Shown here piece after piece: positions 23,653 through 31,334 of a DNA stretch of 34,068 bases. Origin of the DNA: JAJFTV01 sp036825755 (GTDB lineage Bacteria > Chloroflexota > Anaerolineae > Anaerolineales > Anaerolineaceae); NCBI GenBank assembly GCA_036825755.1, contig DAISXR010000029.1, positions 1 to 34,068 on the forward strand, in the 5' to 3' direction. Position 1 is the stretch's first letter. Each line of letters begins with the position of its first letter. The notes under the pieces are model-generated. The model worked only from the letters and a program-made list of their open reading frames with translations, had not been told where the DNA came from and did not search any database. A program made the position numbers and the translations under genes.

Positions 23653-26046
23653 ATGATTCACGAACTACCAGCGGAGAAACTACGCAGGAAATGCAGCCCA
23701 GAGAGCCTTGGAATTAGCGACAGCTCGCAGATCCAAACCGTAAAGTCCATCATTGGGCAGGAGCGGGCGGTTAAGGCACTGTTGTTTGGGCTGGGAATCA
23801 AAGATAAGGGTTTTAACATCTATGTCTCCGGTCGGCCTGGAACCGGTAGAACAACCGCCATCGAACGTTTTTTGGAGGAAGCCGCGGCGAAACAGCCCAC
23901 GCCTTTCGATTGGTGCTACGTGAACAACTTCCGCGACAGCTATCACCCTCATGTCATGAAGCTCTCCGCCGGGTACGCGGTGAAACTCAAACAAGACATG
24001 GAAAAACTGGTAGCCCAGATCACCCGTGATATCCTCAACTCCTTTGAAAGCGATAACTATGCCGACCAGCGCCAGGAAGTCCTGAAGGGCATCGAACAAC
24101 AAAAAGATCAGATGCTGCAAAACCTGAATGAACAGGCCCGGCAGCATAATTTTGCCATCCAGGCTACCCCTTCCGGGCTGCTGACCGTACCCACGCGCAA
24201 TGGAAAACCTCTCACTGAAGCGGAGTTCATGGCGCTAAAGCCGGAAGAAAGAGAGCAAATCGCCAATACTCAGACAGAGTTCACGGAAACCATCGAGTCC
24301 GTGCTTCGACAGGTGAAAGGGTTGGATAAAAACGCCAGTGAGGTTCTGCAAAATCTGGATCGCGAGGTGGTGCTTTTTACCACCAAACACCTGCTCGCGG
24401 ATATTCGCGAAAAATATCAGCAGTTTCCTGATGTCCAGGCCTTCCTAGACTTGGTGCAAGCGGATATTCTCGAACATATACCTGATTTCAAACCTGAAAC
24501 TGAGGAGCAAACTTCGCAGCCGTTGCCTCTGCCTCGCAGCAAGCCAGATCCATTGAAGCGGTACAAGGTCAACGTTCTGGTGGACAATACGGAACATCAG
24601 GGTGCTCCAGTGGTGATCGAGCGGAACCCAATTTACAGCAATCTGTTTGGCAAGATTGAGCAGGAAGCGCAATTTGGCGTGGTAACCACAGACTTCACCC
24701 TGATCCGTCCCGGTTCATTGCACCGTGCCAACGGCGGCTACCTGGTTCTGCCGGTCGAAGAGACCATCGCGAACCCGCTTTCCTGGCAAAGCCTCAAGCG
24801 GGCACTGCAAGATCATGAAATCACCATCGAAGACGCATCCGAAAAGCTGGGTATGGTGAGCACAAAGAGCCTCAAGCCTGAACCCATCCCTCTCTCTGTC
24901 AAGGTGGTTCTGGTCGGGAGGCCCGATGTTTATCAGGCATTGATGGCCTACGATGAACACTTCACCGAGTTGTTTAAGGTCAAGGCTGATTTCGATACGG
25001 AGATGCAGCGCACCTCAGAGCACGTTCGCGACTATGTAGCATTTATCTCACGGCTATGCGAAGACGAACACTTGCTGCATCTGGACGCTTGCGCTATGGC
25101 GCGCATTGTTGAGCATGGCTCACGCCTGGCCGAAGACCAGGAAAAGCTGACTACACATTTTGGTTTGATTGCCGATGTCCTCCGTGAAGCGAGTTATTAC
25201 GCCAGTCAAGATCAAGCCACACTGGTCAGCGATGCACATGTGCGTCAGGCTATCGATGAGCGCTTCAACCGCTCTGCGTTGGTACAGGAGCGTATTCAGA
25301 TGATGATCCTCCGCGACGAGATCAAAATCGATGTAGATGGCTCATGCTGCGGACAGGTCAACGGCCTTTCAGTGCTCCAGATGGGCGAAATCGAGTTTGG
25401 ACAACCCAGCCGCATCACCGTCAGTATCGGGCTGGGACGCGATGGGCTTGTCGATATCGAGCGAGAAGCCAAGCTGGGGGGGCCGCTGCACACAAAAGGT
25501 GTTCTAATCCTTTCAGGTTACCTGACCGAAAAATTCGCTCAGGAAACGCCCCTCAGTCTGTCGGCACGACTTGTTTTCGAGCAGAGCTACACCGGAGTAG
25601 ATGGTGACTCCGCCTCCAGTACGGAGTTGTATGCCATCCTGTCCGCCCTTTCTGACCTGCCCATCCAGCAAGGTATTGCCGTCACTGGTTCAGTCAACCA
25701 AAAGGGTGAAGTACAGGCCATCGGAGGGGTGAATGAGAAAATCGAAGGCTTCTTTGACATCTGCGTCGCCAAGGGGCTGACTGGCAGGCAAGGAGTGATC
25801 ATCCCCGAAAGCAACGTCAGCAACCTGATGCTGAAAGAACCTGTTGTAGAAGCCGTTCAAAATGGCAAGTTTCACGTCTGGCCGGTGAAGACCATTGAAG
25901 AGGGTATCGAAATCCTCACAGGTTGCAGCGCGGGCGAACGGTTGCCCGAAGGCGGCTTTTCGGAAGATACAGTCAACGGGCGGGTCGAAAAACGGTTGAA
26001 AGTTTTGTCCAGGCGGTTGGCTGACTTTGGTAAGAAAGACGAATAG
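23653..26046 (+). CDS. Lon-like ATP-dependent protease (AAA_32 / LonB-type with Lon_C domain)
   Basis: 797 residues. The N-terminal block IHELPAEKLRRKCSPESLG is characteristic of the AAA_32 Lon-like family. The Walker A loop is GRPGTGRT (60-67), with Arg66 in place of the usual lysine. A long helical insertion follows (about 110-290). The sensor/Walker B region reads RANGGYLVLPVEE (358-370), with Pro367 where I expect aspartate. The protease domain is complete: Ser653 in GVDGDSASS and Lys696 in VNEKIEGFF form the Ser-Lys dyad. The proteolytic part should be active; ATP use is less certain. GGAGGATAACC precedes the ATG. It is paired with the RNB gene 9 bases downstream. Its role is probably protein quality control. 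Confidence 0.92.
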   Translation: MIHELPAEKLRRKCSPESLGISDSSQIQTVKSIIGQERAVKALLFGLGIKDKGFNIYVSGRPGTGRTTAIERFLEEAAAKQPTPFDWCYVNNFRDSYHPHVMKLSAGYAVKLKQDMEKLVAQITRDILNSFESDNYADQRQEVLKGIEQQKDQMLQNLNEQARQHNFAIQATPSGLLTVPTRNGKPLTEAEFMALKPEEREQIANTQTEFTETIESVLRQVKGLDKNASEVLQNLDREVVLFTTKHLLADIREKYQQFPDVQAFLDLVQADILEHIPDFKPETEEQTSQPLPLPRSKPDPLKRYKVNVLVDNTEHQGAPVVIERNPIYSNLFGKIEQEAQFGVVTTDFTLIRPGSLHRANGGYLVLPVEETIANPLSWQSLKRALQDHEITIEDASEKLGMVSTKSLKPEPIPLSVKVVLVGRPDVYQALMAYDEHFTELFKVKADFDTEMQRTSEHVRDYVAFISRLCEDEHLLHLDACAMARIVEHGSRLAEDQEKLTTHFGLIADVLREASYYASQDQATLVSDAHVRQAIDERFNRSALVQERIQMMILRDEIKIDVDGSCCGQVNGLSVLQMGEIEFGQPSRITVSIGLGRDGLVDIEREAKLGGPLHTKGVLILSGYLTEKFAQETPLSLSARLVFEQSYTGVDGDSASSTELYAILSALSDLPIQQGIAVTGSVNQKGEVQAIGGVNEKIEGFFDICVAKGLTGRQGVIIPESNVSNLMLKEPVVEAVQNGKFHVWPVKTIEEGIEILTGCSAGERLPEGGFSEDTVNGRVEKRLKVLSRRLADFGKKDE

Positions 26047-26055
26047 GAGCGCGCC

Positions 26056-27549
26056 ATGCATGTAAATGGAAGACACCATCGCAAGGTTTTGGAAGATATC
26101 GCCCGCCGCGCCATGCTCAGCCGGGGTCTTTTACCTGATTTCTCTCCAAAAGCGTTGGATGAACTTAGTCACATCCATGGCGCCGCTGCCCCTCAGGAAG
26201 AAACGATACTGGATATGCGCACAATTCTATGGGCATCGATCGATAACGACGAATCACTGGATCTCGACCAACTGACTGCCGCGCAAGAAATACCAGGCAG
26301 CCACGTGCGTATCTTCGTCGCCATTGCGGATGTCGATTCATTGGTCAAATGCGACCTGGCTATCGATGCACATGCCCGCCACAATACCACCTCGGTGTAT
26401 ACTGCCGCACGAATCTTTCCCATGCTGCCCGAGAAGCTTTCTACCGGCTTCACTTCTTTAAACCTGGAGGAAGATCGCCTGGCTAACATCGTGGATATGA
26501 TTTTCAATGAGGAAGGTGCGCTGGTTGAATCAAAGATCTATCGTGCTGTGGTTCGCAATCATGCCAAGCTGGCCTATAACAGCGTCGCTCGCTGGTTGGA
26601 AGGCAGCGGCCCAGTTCCTGAAGCCGTCACCGCGGTGGACGGACTGGAGGACAACCTGCGCCTGCAAGATCGTACCGCACAGCGCATAAAACGCTACCGG
26701 CACATACATGGAGCGTTGAGCCTGGAAACTATCGAAGCGCGCCCCGTGTTTGACGGTGACGTGATGTCTGGCATGGAAGTAGAAGAACGCAACCGCGCAA
26801 AAGAGATTATTGAAGATTTTATGATCGCTGCAAATGGCACAACTGCCAGATACCTCACCGCCCAGCACTTTCCCACCATCCGGCGTGTAGTGCGCACCCC
26901 AAAACGCTGGGAGCGGATCGTGGAAATCGCGGATGGACATGGTACGAAATTGCCGGAAACAGCCAATGCCAGAGCACTGGAAGCTTTTCTCACCGAGCAA
27001 CGAGCAGCCGATCCCCTGCACTTCCCGGACCTTTCGCTTTCGATCATTAAACTGATCGGTGCGGGTGAATATGTGGCGGAAAGCCCGGGTGATCCGCCGC
27101 CAGGTCATTTTGGGTTAGCCGTGCAAGATTACACGCATTCCACTGCGCCCAACCGCCGCTACCCCGACCTGGTGACCCAGCGCCTCGTGAAAGCTGCGCT
27201 GCAAAATGCACCCTGCCCCTACAAAATGGATGATCTTCATGTACTTGCCCGGCACTTCACTGAAAAAGAAGATGATGCCAAGAAAGTCGAGCGGCAGGTG
27301 AACAAGTCAGCTGCAGCATTGGTATTGGAAGAACGCATTGGGGAGACTTTTGACGCCGTCGTTACAGGCGCATCTCCCAAAGGCACTTGGGTGCGCCTGC
27401 TTAAAATGCCGGTAGAAGGTAAACTGGTACATGGGTTCGAAGGCGCGGATGTCGGAGACCGGTTGCACGTCGAGTTGGTCTCGGTGGATGTTGAACAGGG
27501 ATTTATCGATTTTCGTCGGAGCAAGCGCACCCGGCGTAATATGGGCTAA
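26056..27549 (+). CDS. RNB-domain (RNase II/R family) ribonuclease, short form
   Basis: 497 residues. The RNB domain begins with SIDNDESLDLDQLTAAQE (61-78), the equivalent of the RNase II TID...DMDD metal site. Further blocks are VAIADVDSLVKCD, HARHNTTSVYTAARIFPMLPEKLS, EIIEDFMIAANGTTARYL and the substrate-end motif DYTHSTAPNRRYPDLVTQRL. A short S1-like C-terminal domain follows (about 438-495, VVTGASPKGTWVRL). Cold-shock domains found in RNase II/R are absent. Asp63, Asp69 and Asp71 are present, but the fourth acidic position is Gln72. As I recall, this DNDxSxDLDQ form defines the Deinococcus DR0020-like subgroup. Expected activity is 3' to 5' RNA degradation. AGGAG precedes the ATG, and the 9-base gap couples it to the Lon-like gene. 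Confidence 0.92.
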   Translation: MHVNGRHHRKVLEDIARRAMLSRGLLPDFSPKALDELSHIHGAAAPQEETILDMRTILWASIDNDESLDLDQLTAAQEIPGSHVRIFVAIADVDSLVKCDLAIDAHARHNTTSVYTAARIFPMLPEKLSTGFTSLNLEEDRLANIVDMIFNEEGALVESKIYRAVVRNHAKLAYNSVARWLEGSGPVPEAVTAVDGLEDNLRLQDRTAQRIKRYRHIHGALSLETIEARPVFDGDVMSGMEVEERNRAKEIIEDFMIAANGTTARYLTAQHFPTIRRVVRTPKRWERIVEIADGHGTKLPETANARALEAFLTEQRAADPLHFPDLSLSIIKLIGAGEYVAESPGDPPPGHFGLAVQDYTHSTAPNRRYPDLVTQRLVKAALQNAPCPYKMDDLHVLARHFTEKEDDAKKVERQVNKSAAALVLEERIGETFDAVVTGASPKGTWVRLLKMPVEGKLVHGFEGADVGDRLHVELVSVDVEQGFIDFRRSKRTRRNMG

Positions 27550-27709
27550 TCTCATGTATCTGTTCTTCCTTGAGAAAAATGATCTCCGCTGATCTCAAAG
27601 TGACGTCTTGAGCTAAATGTAATAGAGGTACTTCTCGATGCAGTAAAATCGAAAACAAAATTGGCAGGTTATTGGCCATTTACTGTTCGAAAGAAAAAAC
27701 GAGGCTGGC

Positions 27710-29050
27710 ATGATGGATGTCCACAGTCTGGATCTTGTTTTAGATGAGATTATTGCTCGTTGGGGTATTCCTGGGCTGGCAGTCGGTATTGTAGACAGGT
27801 CTGACCTGATCTATACCCGTACCTCAGGCGTTCAGAGCCTTTTCACTCAATCCCCTGTCGCATCGACGTCGATCTTCTGTGTAGCCTCAATCTCAAAATG
27901 CTTTGTCGCCACGGCGGTCATGCGTCTGGCAGAGCAGGGGCTGATCGATCTTGACGCTCCAGTCGTCCGGTATTTGCCCTACTTTCATTTGAACGATATT
28001 CGAAGCGGACAAATCACGGTCAGATCGATCCTCAGTCATACATCGGGGATTCCGGATATGGATGAAACCGAATATGATGAATTTGTCAGCCATCCCGAAT
28101 TTGATGATGGGGCAAGCGAACGCTACGTCCGTGGTTTATGCAGGCGAGGAATGGTGAGCAACCCTGGAGAACACTTCCTGTACAGTAACATCGGTTACAA
28201 CGTGTTGGGTGATTTGATTTCAAAAGTCTCTGGGGCACCTTTCGAAGAATACATGAACCAAAATATCCTGCATCCGGCCGGTATGGATGACAGCACCTTC
28301 TATTTTCCTGAAGTTGCTGGAGAACGTCTGGCAGTACCCCATTTACGCACACCTGAAATGGCAGTCAATCCGGTTTATCCCTATCATCGTGCGGATGCGC
28401 CTGCCAGTTCTTTACATTCAACACTGCAGGATATGTGCAATTGGTGTATTACGAGCCTGGATCAAGGCACATTTAGAGGTCAACACATACTGTCGGAGGA
28501 TCAATATCGTGTGATGTGGACGCCGGTCGCTCCGCGAAATTACCCGCCATTTTATGAACACACCGGTCTGGGTTGGACGTTGGGTCATTACGGTGGTTTA
28601 CAAACCGTTTCTCATGGCGGAAGAGGTTTTGGCTGGACTGATTTTCTCATCCTGCTGCCGGAGATCCGACGCGGAGCCGTCATTCTGAGTAACGAGGAGT
28701 CATCTGCGCGCGAAAGTATCGTAACAGCAGTCGTAGATATAATGCTGGAACGCATACCTGAGGCAGGGCCGGTTTCATGGATGATCCCCATTAGCCGCGC
28801 ATTGCACACAGGTGGACTTCGTGCAGCACATGACCTGTGCGGGGAGATCATCCGGATAGGTGGTGAAGGCTTCCTTTATAAACCGGGTGAATTGATCTCA
28901 CTGGCGTACCAGTTGGTCTCAGCTCAAAAAATATTGTTGGCGATAGAGGTGTTACGGCTCAACCTGGAAGCTTTTCCAGATCATCAGGGGACTCGCCAGC
29001 TTTTGGACCGGCTCGAGTATATAATAGAAGCGCCAAACCGAGGATCATGA
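27710..29050 (+). CDS. Serine hydrolase of the class C beta-lactamase/PBP4* family
   Basis: 446 residues, with a beta-lactamase-like domain over about 1-345 and a helical C-terminal extension (about 350-440). The catalytic SxxK is Ser60-Ile-Ser-Lys63 (VASISKCF), the Tyr-Ser-Asn motif is 158-160 (FLYSNIGYNVLGDLI), and the third motif is His302-Gly-Gly (SHGGRGFGW) in place of KTG. That is typical of esterase, D-aminopeptidase and uncharacterised members, so antibiotic resistance should not be inferred. There is no signal peptide, which suggests the cytoplasm. The start is 27710 (Met-Met-Asp); 27713 is possible. It stands alone, 160 bases after the RNB gene, and ends near a strong hairpin. Confidence 0.92.
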   Translation: MMDVHSLDLVLDEIIARWGIPGLAVGIVDRSDLIYTRTSGVQSLFTQSPVASTSIFCVASISKCFVATAVMRLAEQGLIDLDAPVVRYLPYFHLNDIRSGQITVRSILSHTSGIPDMDETEYDEFVSHPEFDDGASERYVRGLCRRGMVSNPGEHFLYSNIGYNVLGDLISKVSGAPFEEYMNQNILHPAGMDDSTFYFPEVAGERLAVPHLRTPEMAVNPVYPYHRADAPASSLHSTLQDMCNWCITSLDQGTFRGQHILSEDQYRVMWTPVAPRNYPPFYEHTGLGWTLGHYGGLQTVSHGGRGFGWTDFLILLPEIRRGAVILSNEESSARESIVTAVVDIMLERIPEAGPVSWMIPISRALHTGGLRAAHDLCGEIIRIGGEGFLYKPGELISLAYQLVSAQKILLAIEVLRLNLEAFPDHQGTRQLLDRLEYIIEAPNRGS

Positions 29051-29076
29051 GGTAGCTTTTATCCGTTGCTAAAAGA

Positions 29077-29108
29077 AAGAGCGGTTATCGAATACGATAA
29101 CCGCTCTT
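29077..29108. terminator. Terminator between the serine hydrolase gene and the ABC importer operon
   Basis: AAGAGCGGTTATCG (29077-29090) and CGATAACCGCTCTT (29095-29108) form a perfect 14-bp stem with an AATA loop. On the minus strand it is followed by TCTTTCTTTT, so it mainly ends the importer operon; on the plus strand the tail is poor. Confidence 0.85.
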
Positions 29109-29124
29109 GATGGAAAACGAAATT

Positions 29125-30174
29125 CTATCTGCCGCGCAATCTGGGATCCATGATATCACGTACCGCGTCACCCAGCAGGTTCCACCCCAACCCAAACATC
29201 AGCAGGGCAATACCGGGATAAACGATGATGTACCAGTAGACATCCAGACTGAGAATCCAGTCACGTGAAAAGCTGATAATCTGGCCCCAGTCTGCATACC
29301 CGATTTCTGTCCCAACACCCAGGAAGCTCAATGTGGCAAAAGAAAGGACATAATCACCTACACGCATGGAGGCCATAATTACCACCGGATAAATGGCATT
29401 GGGAAGCATGTGCTTGATCACGATCCGCCCATCTTTCACGCCCAGAACCCGGGCAGCCATCACATAATCCCGTTCCTTGGCTGAAAATATCTCGCCGCGG
29501 ATCATTCTGGCAAAAGTCATCCATCCGAACGTCACCAACGCGATCACCGCTGCCCAGATCCCGCGCCCGACCAACGGCACCAAAATGGCGGATAGGGTTA
29601 ACGCGGCCAGCAGGAACGGGAATGCCATAAAGATTTCTGTGATGCGCATGAGCAGGTCATCAACCCATTTTCCGTAATACGCTGAGATGGACCCAACGAT
29701 AATCCCGAGCAGCAAAGTCATGGCTGTGATGACGACGCCCACAAACAACGCGATCCGCGTTCCCCAAATAATCCCGTAAAAGATATCAAACTGGCCGCTG
29801 GTGGTACCCAGCAAATGCACCCACTGGTCTTTTCCGGTGATCAACTTGTACCAACCCGGTACAGGCGGGACTTCCCTTTCCCAAATGGTACCTGGTTCCT
29901 TGGGTTCAGAGGCATAACCGTCACGCGGGATCAGATACGGGTCGTAAGTCGCGCCCACCGGCGGAGCTATCTTTGGAGCAAACAGCGCCACCAAAATAAA
30001 CACCGCAGTGATAATCAGACCCACAACCGACAGAGGATTGGTAATAATACCGTATACCAGGCGGTACCATTCCGGTCCCAGCAGATTTTCAAGCCAGCCC
30101 TTTTTTCTCAGTTCATGTTCGCTGACAATCTTTAAGAATGCTGCATTTGATGCGGTCTCTACATGTTCACCCAT
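29125..30174 (-). CDS. Peptide-type ABC transporter permease (DppC/OppC family)
   Basis: 349 residues. An N-terminal cytoplasmic segment precedes the first helix (about 44-65, SVVGLIITAVFILVALFAP). A large extracytoplasmic loop comes next, containing WVHLLGTTSGQFDIFYGIIWG, which corresponds to the HxLGTDxxGRD motif of DppC-type permeases. Four or five more helices carry the coupling motif GEIFSAKERDYVMAARVLGVKDGRIVIKH. It forms the membrane channel with its partner permease. The ATG overlaps the stop of the preceding gene by one base (TAATG), and GGGAGGTGG lies just upstream, a sign of translational coupling. The substrate may be oligopeptides or another small solute; the sequence alone does not say. 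Confidence 0.94.
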   Translation of the reverse strand: MGEHVETASNAAFLKIVSEHELRKKGWLENLLGPEWYRLVYGIITNPLSVVGLIITAVFILVALFAPKIAPPVGATYDPYLIPRDGYASEPKEPGTIWEREVPPVPGWYKLITGKDQWVHLLGTTSGQFDIFYGIIWGTRIALFVGVVITAMTLLLGIIVGSISAYYGKWVDDLLMRITEIFMAFPFLLAALTLSAILVPLVGRGIWAAVIALVTFGWMTFARMIRGEIFSAKERDYVMAARVLGVKDGRIVIKHMLPNAIYPVVIMASMRVGDYVLSFATLSFLGVGTEIGYADWGQIISFSRDWILSLDVYWYIIVYPGIALLMFGLGWNLLGDAVRDIMDPRLRGR

Positions 30175-31253
30175 TATCCACCTCCCTGGCCAGTCAAGCG
30201 GATCCGTGGATCAATTACGGCATACAGGAGGTCTACCACAACATTTGCGACCACCAATACAAAACCGCCAAACAGAACGAAACCTAAAACGGCCAGTGCA
30301 TCCAGACTGCCTGCTGCTTTGGCAGCTGCTGAACCCATACCGGGGTAATCAAAGATAATTTCGGTCACAACCACGCCGTTCAGCATGTTCACAATCATCA
30401 AGCCGCCCAGCGTGACCACCGGAATGAGGGCGTTCCGGAAAGCATGCCGAAGTATGATCATGCGTTCTCTCAAGCCCTTTGCACGGGCGGTGGTGATGTA
30501 ATCCTGGCCTAAAGTTTCGAGCATGGCGGAACGAGTCACCCTCAATATTTGTGCCCAGACCACATAGGATAGCGTCACTATGGGCATGATAAGATGTTTC
30601 AATGCATCCCAAAAAACGTCAAATCGTAAATTGAGGACTGCATCGAGCGTGTTCATATTGGTATATCGATGAAAATCGGCGGATGCGACCACCTGAGAAA
30701 TGGTATCCGAAAGTCTTCCGGGTGCGAACCATTCCAGTTTCGCATACAAAACCAACAGCATCAATAAACCAAACACAAACGTGGGGAATGACCAACCGAT
30801 GGTCACAAACACGCGAATGATTTGATCGATCAGTTTGTTGTGAAAGAGTGCCGCAATCACGCCCAGCGTAATCCCGCCGCCGATGATGGGGAGAATACTC
30901 CACAACGCGAGTTCCAGAGTGGCCGGAAGACGCAGACCGATCAGCTCGGTGACCGGTAAACGACCGGTCCGTGAATAACCGAGATCTCCACGGAGCAAAC
31001 CGCCGGAGGTCTCTCCGGTAGCCGGGTCATAGATACCCACCAGCCAGTGCCAGTATTGAACGTAAAAAGGATCATCCAGACCGTATTTTTGAATAATCGC
31101 GTCGATGGCGCTGTCATTATACGGGGTGGTTTTCACATACAGTGCGCAGCGCTCAACCGGCGAAAGCAGTTGCAGCATGGCAAATATGAAAATGGTGACC
31201 CCAAACATGGTAAGTGGAATTTGGAGTAAACGGCGAATAAGATATGCAAACAT
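30174..31253 (-). CDS. Peptide-type ABC transporter permease (DppB/OppB family)
   Basis: 359 residues with the family N-terminus FAYLIRRLLQIPLTMFGVTI followed by a long extracytoplasmic loop. LRGDLGYSRTGRLPVTELI is the conserved GDLG motif. Then come five helices with the EAA-type motif RSAMLETLGQDYITTARAKG and the end VDLLYAVIDPRIRL. The loop contains an unusual insertion (YDPATGETSGGLL) that lengthens the protein by some 20-30 residues over E. coli DppB. AGAGGA precedes the ATG. It lies between the binding-protein gene and the second permease; a very stable hairpin sits in the 81-base gap upstream. Confidence 0.94.
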   Translation of the reverse strand: MFAYLIRRLLQIPLTMFGVTIFIFAMLQLLSPVERCALYVKTTPYNDSAIDAIIQKYGLDDPFYVQYWHWLVGIYDPATGETSGGLLRGDLGYSRTGRLPVTELIGLRLPATLELALWSILPIIGGGITLGVIAALFHNKLIDQIIRVFVTIGWSFPTFVFGLLMLLVLYAKLEWFAPGRLSDTISQVVASADFHRYTNMNTLDAVLNLRFDVFWDALKHLIMPIVTLSYVVWAQILRVTRSAMLETLGQDYITTARAKGLRERMIILRHAFRNALIPVVTLGGLMIVNMLNGVVVTEIIFDYPGMGSAAAKAAGSLDALAVLGFVLFGGFVLVVANVVVDLLYAVIDPRIRLTGQGGG

Positions 31254-31276
31254 GGAAATCCTCTATTTGGGTATCT

Positions 31277-31302
31277 CCGGCGGGGGTTTGCACCCCCGCC
31301 GG
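31277..31302. other. Very stable GC hairpin between binding-protein and permease genes
   Basis: CCGGCGGGGG (31277-31286) and CCCCCGCCGG (31293-31302) form a perfect 10-bp all-GC stem with a 6-base loop. It lies after the lipoprotein stop and before the permease start. No T-run follows on the transcribed minus strand, so it is more likely a 3' stabiliser of the binding-protein message or a partial block than a terminator. Confidence 0.8.
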
Positions 31303-31334
31303 GCATTCATTGATTGAACAATGAAACTTTTGGC

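Noticed and set aside
27710..29050. Beta-lactamase resistance gene
   Set aside because: The SxxK/YxN fold is shared with many esterases and peptidases. The third motif is HGG, not KTG, and no signal peptide is present, so resistance is not supported.
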